The position numbers were made by a program, and so were the translations under genes. From NCBI GenBank assembly GCA_963680875.1, contig OY804588.1, positions 79,260,829 to 79,324,828 of the forward strand: 64,000 bases of DNA. The letters run 5' to 3'. Shown piece after piece: positions 56,193-64,000 of this stretch; within the stretch, counting starts at the first letter, position 1, and every line of letters begins with the position of its first letter. This stretch comes from Bathymodiolus brooksi. Its lineage: Eukaryota; Mollusca; Bivalvia; Mytilida; Modiolidae. Under the pieces are notes generated by a model, which made no database searches, had not been told where the DNA came from, and worked only from the letters and a program-made list of their open reading frames with translations.

Positions 56193-56538
56193 CAATCGTA
56201 ACTACTCGGCCATTCTCGCTACCCTACAAATAACCTCGTATGCATTAGGCGTATAAATCGCACTACTTTTCACATGTCAGTTACATGAAAGTTTGATTAA
56301 GTTATATTTTAAACAATTTTCTATATTTCAATTATTTTCATGGATAAAAGTTAAAGTTTTGATTAGTTTTGCATGATTAGATTTTACTTAGTATGTCTTC
56401 CATATTGGATTTTCGTGGACTATATTTTTGTGCGGCTTAACTTAACTTAACTTCCGGCAAACAATTTAAGAAGAATTTCTACTATCTACGTACGAGGTTA
56501 TTTGTAGGGTAGCGAGAATGGCCGAGTAGTTACGATTG
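56193..56538. mobile_element. 346-bp MITE nested in copy R
   Basis: Same insertion as 41923-42266, with TSD CAAGAATAGC (56183-56192) and CAAGAATCGC (56539-56548). The identical position and TSD difference in both copies show that it entered before the host element spread. Confidence 0.8.
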
Positions 56539-56570
56539 CAAGAATCGCTTGTGGCGACCATGTTTGTTAA

Positions 56571-58934
56571 GGGCAGTTTAAGAAAAAAATGGCTCCTACT
56601 GCTATAGCTGTCTAATTTACTCATTTTTATGAATTTATTGGATCTAAATAGTTCAAAAGATCTGTAATGATTTGATGTTTGTTACTGCAAAAAATCTTTA
56701 AGTTATCTAGAATAACAAAAAAATTATGTCCAAAAAACATGTCAAAATTGTCAGGAGTGCAACCCTTTTTTGTGACACTTTAAAAAATCCTTAATTTTCA
56801 ACAACCTACCACAGTGCTAAATCAAACAATATGTTATCAAAATCTATTTCATCACAAACTTAGATATGTTGACATACTTTAAGATAGCAATAGATCATGC
56901 TTCACATTTATTATTGCATAAAAATATGGCTTTGTAAAAAAGATGTACCTAGTCAGGAGTGCAACAAACATTTATGCAAGTTTTCCTAAATTACATTGTA
57001 GAAATGTTGTCTTTTAGTTTTCAAAGATATGGGGTATAAATAAATCTTAATACATCATTGCTGCTTCAAGACCATAGTTAAAGGATACACTAAAATCAGT
57101 AGTAAGGCCAAGAATGTCACATTAAAGGCAGCACCCTCAAATGTCAGGAGTGCAACATTTGATATTTTCTTAGACATATTTTCTTTTAAATGTAACTAAA
57201 ATCACATTTGTCTTTCTATTTCAACAGAGACTGACGAAGAGAACAGATAAATCCCATTTACCTGTTTGAGATACATAAAATATCTCTCACAGAAGCATTT
57301 GATTCATGTCACGAGTGCTACTAGTTTTAAGTGATCTTCTACACAGTCTAAATTATAGCTTTTTATATGGATGATTTAAATAAAATGAGATTCTGTCAAG
57401 TTTAGAATAATGTTTGAAAAAATTAAAAGCGCCAATAGCATTTTATGTACTTTTAATTTTATGTAATAAAGCATTTTTGTTCATTTTAAATGGTCTCATG
57501 CTTTAATATATATTAGGTATTAATACTAGAGACATTCTCTGACAAGGGAATATGTTTTCTATGTTCATTAGCTATTGGAGATTAATTGACTTGATAAAGT
57601 TTATGATAAATGCATTTATCTATTTTCTTATAGATAATTTATGGTTAATCATGTAAATGTTGCACTCCTGACATAAATATTTAAAAATCATTGAAATTTG
57701 AAATTTGATATAATTAATTTTCTAAATATCCAAAAAATACTTGTAATTGTACATTAAACATCTATTTTCAATATTAATTTAGATTAATACATGTTTTAAA
57801 TGTTTTTGTATAGTATATTTCAAAAATAAGTTGGAATGTTCGAGAAGTATGGCTGTAAACAAGTTACAAATAGCTAGAAAAATATTACTTTAAGAAACAA
57901 TTATCATTAAAACTTGGTAAAGCTAATGCTTGAAAGAACACCAACTGATTTTTTCCCCTGTGAATTGTTTTTAAGTTAATAACTCTTCTTTTTCTTGATG
58001 GCAATATAATGTCAGCAGTGCAACATATCCTGATAAAATAGTACCATTGATAAAATAATGATAATTTATAATAAATTGCCTTTTCTAGCCTATAAAAATA
58101 TTATAATTATTTATTTATGATTTATCTAATATATTAGAGTGGTATAATACAAATTTTCAAATGTACATGATTAAAAATATTGCTGCTAAAACTGGGTATT
58201 AAAGAAGTGTATGGCAATTTTTTTTTTACAAATTTCCAAATACTGTCATTTCTGTACAAATATTTCATTGAAAACAGGTAAAAATTATTGTATGAGTTAA
58301 CAGTAACATCACTGTTCAATGTTGGCATTTTAAAATGTGATATTTTCTTCTTTTTTTTCTTTACTATAAATGTATAAAATGTCAGGAGTGCAACAAAAAT
58401 AGACAAAATGTTTTTTCTACAACCAATTATTTTGCGATGTTCAAAGAATCAATGTTATTATTTTTTTTACAAATGGCTACTTATCTTTAAAGTTTGAAAA
58501 TTTTGCTGTCTTAAGTAAAAATATTCATTATTATTTTGATAATAAAAACTTTATCAGGTAGATTGGACAAAAATATTGAGAATTTTTCATAAAAAATAGC
58601 TTTTAAGAAAAACTACGACTACCAATAACCCAATATTTTGCACAAAAAGTCATTTATATCAGTTGCATTGTTTGAGAAACCATTATACAAAATAATTGAG
58701 ACTGAAGATTGTTTAACTGATATAGAATAAGTATGTGTTTTACATGGTTTTTATGCCAATTTGTGTTCAATAAAAGGTTCTTAAAAATTTATTGCTTATC
58801 TGTTCCTAGTTTCTTTCTTGTTTCATTTACTTCAATGTATACAACATTGAAAATTATCAGCAGAAAGTTCTTAGGAGTGAGTTTAATTTGGACATTTTTT
58901 TCACATGTTGGAGCCATTTTTTATGAAACAGCCC
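56571..58934 (+). mobile_element. Nested TTAA element, complete copy (2364 bp)
   Basis: Left end GGGCAGTTTAAGAAAAAAAT and right end, as complement, GGGCTGTTTCATAAAAAATG, both continuing into GGCTCC. TTAA is duplicated at both sides (56567-56570, 58935-58938), and the 150-bp unit reads through if one TTAA is removed. TTAA target duplications are typical of piggyBac and Kolobok elements; the GGG start fits Kolobok better, but this is inference. Seven GTTGCACTCCTGACA-type motifs lie at 56749, 56952, 57142, 57307 (variant), 57659 (other strand), 58010 (variant) and 58380. No transposase is visible. Confidence 0.8.
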
Positions 58935-58938
58935 TTAA

Positions 58939-59140
58939 CGGATCGGGACGAAATGAGTAATCGTTACAGAGGACCTTCCATAGATGCTTCCTACTAAGTT
59001 TCACTTCATTTGGTTGAGGCGTTTCAGAGGAGAAGATTAAAATATGAATAGTTAATGGACGACAGACGACGAACGAAAGACGACGGAGTGATGATAAAAG
59101 CTCACATTGCTTGCCTTTGGCAATGTGAGCTAACAACAGT
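58939..59140 (+). repeat. 150-bp-unit repeat inside copy R, right end
   Basis: The last unit ('GATCGGGACGAAATGAGTAA') and the family's right edge, GACGACAGACGACGAACG-like then AAAAGCTCACATTGC and GGCAATGTGAGC. It matches 6140-6243 and is deleted in copy L. Confidence 0.8.
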
Positions 59141-59147
59141 CTTTGGG

Positions 59148-59352
59148 TAGATATGTCGCTCCACTCGGACACATTATTCTGATTCCGAGCCAACCAGTCT
59201 TTGCTCTTTCTCCTTAATGCTGCGTTCTTAGCGGAGAAGCAACAAATACCAATTTTATATTCTTTTGTTTGACAAGACCGCAGTTCGTACCCACAATCTA
59301 TCACACTCGAGGCGAGCACGCTAACCATTACGCTACCGATGTAGTTCCCTAT
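59148..59352 (-). repeat. tRNA-derived SINE inside copy R
   Basis: Antisense partner of 39487-39691, with GCAGTTCGTACCC (B box complement) and CGCTAACCATTACGCTA (A box complement). A short related piece follows outside the element at 60518-60600. Confidence 0.7.
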
Positions 59353-61117
59353 TTTGATTTTCTTTTTATTATTTTTTTAATCAAAATTTCTTATTGTCCT
59401 TCAATATATTATTTCAAAACAAAAATTAATCCAAAACAATAAGAGTTACTTGATATCTATATAAACAGTGAGAGTTCCTACTATTGTTCAAACACTCTTT
59501 GAATATTGCAATAATCCAACTGCATAGCAAATAAAGAAAACGAATTATAAGTTCTATACAAAATCATGACCATTCTGTCGAAGGTGACTTGGCGAATGCC
59601 AATTCTGCACAAACCGTTTGGTATTTCTTTCTTTTAATGTTATACAAAACATCCACATGTAAAATATTTTGACTATGTGCTGTTGGGTTTTTTATCACAA
59701 CTTTTATTCATTGAAGACAATTTTTCGTTTTTTCTTTTTATCAATTTGCAAGTCGAACATATCCTTGACAAGTGCTATAATGAACCTTAAATAAATTACA
59801 AAAAGGAAACATAATTGTGATATTGAGCTGTTTTCGCTATTCTTTCAATTTTTTACATAGACAAAATTCTACTGAAAATTTTTTTTGGGGACCCAACCGG
59901 AAAGTAGTGGCTGACAGAGCCGGAACGAATGTACGTAAATAGGCATCGTGTTTTTTACTGTAGCAAGTCTAAAACTATTCATGGTGGTACGCCAGTGCAA
60001 ACTATCATGCATATAAGCATTACAAAGGGTTTGTGTACTTTAATTACACATATAGACTACTTTTTATAGCTTTATTTGATGATTTCAATCTCATTATTAG
60101 CATTTTTCATTGTTTATGTCCATCATTTTATCTATATCTGAATAATCTATTAAGTTAACCACAGAAACATATAGGTAAAAACAAGCAAAAATAATCGACC
60201 GATAACGACATCTTCTGGATTCAAGATATAATAAAACTATATGATCATAATACTTACATTTTGTCGTCGCCTGTATGTCAAACATGCCAAATTGACTTGT
60301 ACCGGAAGATGACAGAACAATTCCGACCGGAGCTCTTTGACGACAGTGATACAAGTCTTGAATTTTAAAATTTTTCAATAAATCGGATATTCATTCATGT
60401 GTTAACCAGAAACGTATTGACTATTATAATCATGTTTACTTCCGGAGAATTAAGACAACAAAAACACGCGTGTCAGTGTTCGGTAAGTTTAACAAAATAT
60501 CGGGAACAATATGTAAACTCACTTGGACTCCTTATCCTGATTCCCAGCCAATCAATGATTGTTCTTACTCTTTGATACAGTGTGGTTAACATAGAAGAAG
60601 AAGACTTGATTATAATAATTTAATCATTACATTCTACTGTTTTTATTACGAATACTGTCAATAAGTGTCATTGTTTTTTTTTAAGTCAAACAAAGATTTT
60701 GTTATGCATGCATGTACATGTACCAACTGTCTGTAACTGAATGTAGTTATTTTTTCAAAACCTTTTTAGTTTATGACAAGCAGAGAGCATGATAAAAACA
60801 AGATTTTTATTATTTGATTTGGTTATACATATATTTCTGTTTAACATTTTTATTTTAATGAGACCTGGATGTCTAACACCATAAATTGGCATAATGTAGT
60901 CAAGTCTTTTTATATGTTCAGTGAGTTGAGGTGAGAGGTGCTTGTTCATTTTGTTAATATATTTGGTGGAATTGTTGACCCATCACTGTTTAAACTTTCT
61001 TTTTATAAAAATGACTTTTATATCGTACATCATTAGTAAAATGCAGAACAAGAAATACAGAACTACATTTTTCAGTATTATACTTTTTTAATGTTGTGGG
61101 TTTTTTATTTTTTTTAC

Positions 61118-61345
61118 GTTATGGTTATGGTGTTTTAAAGTTTAACGCCACTTGTTAACAATATTTCAGATCGTAGTGGTCAGTTTTATTGGTGGAGGAA
61201 ACTGGAGTGCTTGGAGAAAACTACTGACTAACTTGATCATCTAATGTTGTATTGAGTACACCTCACCATGAGGGGAATTCAATCTTAATATGCTAGGGGT
61301 TATTGGCACTGATTGCAAAGGTAGTTGTAAATTCAAGTGTGAAAT
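61118..61345 (-). repeat. V-SINE, variant B
   Basis: Antisense tail GTTTAACGCCACTTGTTAAC, core 'GAAACTGGAGTGCTTGGAGA', head GGCACTGATTGCAAAGGTAG. It lies just upstream of the C1orf74-like gene. Confidence 0.65.
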
Positions 61346-61705
61346 TGGATACTCTCTTATGTTCATTTACCTCCATCAATTCTTTCTTACTGAAACACTG
61401 TTCCTTTTCTTTAATTTGTGTCCAGATATACATTGTAATATTGGATAGTCTCTTGTGTTCATTTACACAAGTGTTTATTTTAATATAGACTTGTTAGAAC
61501 ATGTAGAAATGGGAGTAGTTTTCAGAAATTTAATTTTCACACCGACATCTGTAGTCCATGTTTTCTTTTGAAAATTCAAATAAAAGAATCTGTACCATTA
61601 AACAACAATCCATATAGTTGGACCTGTGATAAAAAAAGCATTAAAGAAAGCATGATTATATTGATAATAATATCATATTTTCCAGATATCATTGATGACA
61701 ATTAT

Positions 61706-62491
61706 ATGGCAACTCCTGATGATCCTGCCCGTCATTCCTATAGTGTTTGGTGTTCGTTAATTAATCAACATCTTGGAAGGAAGACCAGACATCATATCCT
61801 TGATATAATCCACAATTTAGTCGCAGTTGATCGATCTGTGAAGAGAGCGTATCTCTTGGACTTTGGCATTAATTCCATTGACGATTTAATAAAACTGTTG
61901 GACGATTTAGTAAGGTCAAAATGTCTTAAATCTCAACTTAACATTTATCATATGGAAATGGATGTTGTGATTATCAATCCACAGTGCTTTCAGTGCTTGC
62001 AAGAACGACAAGTGGACATCGGATCAAATGTCTTGATAATAAATGTGTCTTCATCTCTTAAAAAGCCAGAGATCACATGTTTAAACGACTGTTCAGTATT
62101 TACAGACATTCAAGAGTTTATACATAAGCTTCCTTTTAACAAAAACTCTGTTTCAAAATTTAATATAAATACTTTAGATGTAAACTTGACTACAATATTT
62201 GGTTTAATGTTGGAATATCCGTTTATTTATTGGTTTGATAAAAACTCAGAACTCAATTGTCTCTCCATGGAGCCTCTTCAATGTTTTGAAGTTAGATGGA
62301 CTATGGATATTGAAGGTGTTCCTAACACATTGGACAATATACACACCATATTCTCGTTTAGCATACCAGAATGTCTGGTGGATGAAAAAGTGAAAATGAA
62401 GTTAGAAAAATGGTTTGAATTAAGAAAGGAACATGACGATTGTATACAGTTGTCATCAAGAACAGAAACATTGCATGCAGTGGCCTTGTGA
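61706..62491 (+). CDS. UPF0739/C1orf74-like protein (DUF4504 family), 261 codons
   Basis: An intact frame that runs without breaks to TGA at 62491. I chose ATG 61706 because a good splice acceptor (ATATCATATTTTCCAG) ends 20 bp before it, and the resulting 261 residues are close to the roughly 270 of vertebrate C1orf74 as I remember it. The frame is open further upstream to 61568 without an ATG. Features: RAYLLDFGINSIDDLIKLLD near residue 47, LTTIFGLMLEYPFIYWFDKN near 164, CLSMEPLQCFEVRW, and FSFSIPECL near 214. The LGYP-x-x-YWFD and FSFS/VPE blocks recall the DUF4504 family, whose function is unknown to me. No signal peptide or membrane segment is seen. Codon use and integrity set it apart from all other frames between 20.4 kb and the right edge. 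Confidence 0.7.
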   Translation: MATPDDPARHSYSVWCSLINQHLGRKTRHHILDIIHNLVAVDRSVKRAYLLDFGINSIDDLIKLLDDLVRSKCLKSQLNIYHMEMDVVIINPQCFQCLQERQVDIGSNVLIINVSSSLKKPEITCLNDCSVFTDIQEFIHKLPFNKNSVSKFNINTLDVNLTTIFGLMLEYPFIYWFDKNSELNCLSMEPLQCFEVRWTMDIEGVPNTLDNIHTIFSFSIPECLVDEKVKMKLEKWFELRKEHDDCIQLSSRTETLHAVAL

Positions 62492-63589
62492 AGATGGAGG
62501 GGGTGGGGTGGGGGGGGGGGGGGAGAGGTGTTATTGGGGACTGGTCTACATTATTGAGAGCTGCAAGCAATTTTCATGTGTTTACTATTTTACAAATATA
62601 TGACATAAAAATAACTCAATTTGCATATTAATGTTATTTTTAAAGCATGTTCTGCAAGGTATAGATTTCTCTCCTATTAGCTATTTAACTTGCCACATTT
62701 TTGTCTGTTTAAAGCCAGGATATACGAACCTTGTCATTGTTTCATAAAAGGTTGTAAATCATGAAAAAAATGGTAGGACTAGTTAAACCTGCTTTAGTGT
62801 CAGACTTAATAAAACAAAATGGACTCTATGTTAAGAGTGCTTCAGAAAAAGGTGGAGATCGGAAGTAGTAAGTAAAATTCTTAGACAGAGAGCCTTGTGA
62901 AACAGTCGTAAACTTTGTCAGAAAACCATCTACCGACAAGTTGTAATTCATTCTAATTCATTCAGTTTACAACCTTTTGTGAAATGATGGCTTTATCTTT
63001 TTTGTGTTCAATCATTTGAGGTGAGAAGTGTTTGATTGTTTTGTTGATATTTGTGAGATTGTTGACTGTCGCAGCTAAACTTTGTTTTCATAATGTAATA
63101 ACCATGTTCACTGATATTAACATGTCCTTTTCTTTAATACCAAAAAGATTTGGGTTATTCTGATCAGACAATCAGCCCCTATTACATTTTAATTTTGTGA
63201 GTTTAACTGTTGCCAATAGTGACATCAATCTGTCAGTAGTTTTCTTCAAGTATTCTTGTCTCTACTATCTGACTGCTGACACAATACAACTGAAATATTA
63301 TTGAAAATGGTGTTTAACATGTAACAACACCCGGTACCACTAAACAGAGTCCAGTAGAGTCTGGTGAAGTCTTGTAATATGAATATTTCCACGTTACTTA
63401 ATATTTTATTCAATCTTTGATAAAATGCCTATAGATAAACACATAAATACAATAATAATCAATCATTAAATGTACAGAATACATGCTGTAAATCGACGAT
63501 AATCCTACCAGACTCTATATCCGCCATTTTGAATCTATGAACGATTGCCAATCACCTTGTATATTTCAATAAAAACCTATTATTTATTA
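62492..63589. other. 3' flank of the C1orf74-like gene
   Basis: Contains a poly-G run (62505-62523) and an AATAAA at 62808 that could serve polyadenylation. The block TTGAGGTGAGAAGTGTTTGA (63016) resembles 60925, suggesting a weak local duplication that flanks the gene. No further gene is visible. Confidence 0.4.
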
Positions 63590-64000
63590 TTATACACCCC
63601 GCAAACAAAGTTTTTTTTGGGGGGGGGGTATATAGGAATCGCCCTGTCCGTGCGTCCATGTACCTTGTAAGCGCAACTCCCCCTAAACGACTCATTGGAT
63701 TTTTATGAAACTTTACACATTTGTAGTACACAACCTGCAGATGTGTATGAAGGAATATGGTTGCTGTCCAAAATTTAAAAGGCGAGATAATTCAACTTAT
63801 ACTTTCATGAAAAGGTGGGGGGGGGGGAGGCATGTACCTTGTAAGCGCAACTCCTCCTAAACGACTTACTGGATTTTTATGAACCTTTACACATTTGTAG
63901 TACACTACCTGCATATGTGCATGAAGGAATATGGTTGCTGTTCAAAGTTTAAAAGGCGAGATAATTCAACTTATACTTTCACGAAAAGGGTGGTGGCATG
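63590..64000 (+). repeat. Dispersed repeat starting ACACCCCGCAAACAAAGTTT, with 174-bp tandem units
   Basis: After the start and a poly-G run, the unit 'TACCTTGTAAGCGCAACTCC' with 'ACACATTTGTAGTACAC' repeats with period 174 (63661 and 63835). It is cut by the window end. The start and the GCCCTGTCCGTGCGTCCATG part resemble a repeat I know as common in molluscs. Confidence 0.75.

Larger units (their letters stand above)
54637..60348 (-). mobile_element. Large CACTGTCGTC element, copy R (5712 bp)
   Basis: Same family as 38497-43669 but inverted. Ends CACTGTCGTCAAAGAGCTCC at both termini, with 5-bp TSD ATACA (54632-54636, 60349-60353). The differing TSDs show two independent insertions. It is about 540 bp longer than copy L because it keeps the 58770-59145 region and one extra 150-bp unit. 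Structure from left: end B, about 1 kb unique, 150-bp units (55708-56182), MITE (56193-56538), TTAA element (56571-58934), remaining unit (58939-59140), SINE (59148-59352), unique sequence, end A. No transposase is seen. Confidence 0.85.

Noticed and set aside
38497..60348. One giant transposon with 5-kb terminal inverted repeats and an 11-kb interior
   Set aside because: Each arm has its own termini at both of its ends and its own 5-bp TSD (TATAT and ATACA), so these are two separate insertions in opposite orientation.

Overview
The window reads as AT-rich, repeat-dense animal nuclear DNA, most likely from a mollusc and probably a bivalve. The evidence is the many copies of a V-SINE-type repeat with a 'CTCCGGGTACTCCGGCTTCC' core, spliced GT/AG exons, non-LTR retrotransposon relics, a Polinton protease relic, a Mutator-like transposase, and many small inverted-repeat elements with clean target-site duplications (TSDs). 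No prokaryotic organisation is visible. Species assignment is inference only.

Host genes sit at the two edges. On the left, reading leftwards, are the first three coding exons of a choline-transporter-like (SLC44/CTL) gene: exon 1 at 20293-20341, a 21-nt microexon at 19976-19996, and exon 3 at 2086-2134 ending in YDPNFKGPIKN. The rest lies off the window. Its second intron is about 17.8 kb and holds a 3-kb minisatellite, a 1-kb direct duplication and many SINEs. On the right, reading rightwards, is an apparently intact 261-codon gene at 61706-62491 resembling the UPF0739/C1orf74 (DUF4504) family.

Between them, about 20.4 to 61.1 kb is almost entirely mobile-element material. In order it holds: G-rich elements with 5-bp TSDs; a 512-bp inverted-repeat element; a perfect 30-bp x 23 minisatellite; a GC-rich promoter-like cluster (ETS, CRE, E-box, NRF1-like sites); a Polinton relic (27.5-28.6 kb); a zinc-finger fragment between 27-bp inverted repeats; a decayed unclassified transposon gene with a SAP-like tail (31.7-33.4 kb); a frameshifted Mutator-like transposase (33.7-34.8 kb); and a LINE relic split by a 538-bp element (36.5-38.2 kb).

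The most striking structure is a pair of related elements in opposite orientation, 38497-43669 and 54637-60348. Each starts and ends with CACTGTCGTCAAAGAG-type termini and each has its own 5-bp TSD (TATAT and ATACA). Nested in both are a 344-346-bp element with 10-bp TSDs and a TTAA-flanked element carrying seven spaced copies of GTTGCACTCCTGACA at about 165-370-bp intervals. CAC termini with 5-bp TSDs recall the Transib/RAG-like superfamily, but no transposase is visible, so that link is only a hypothesis. Between the pair lie a broken Myb/SANT gene and a composite element (47482-51990, TSD GTTTA). The composite contains its own empty site for a 2-kb foldback that carries an inverted duplication of a spliced, basic transposon protein.
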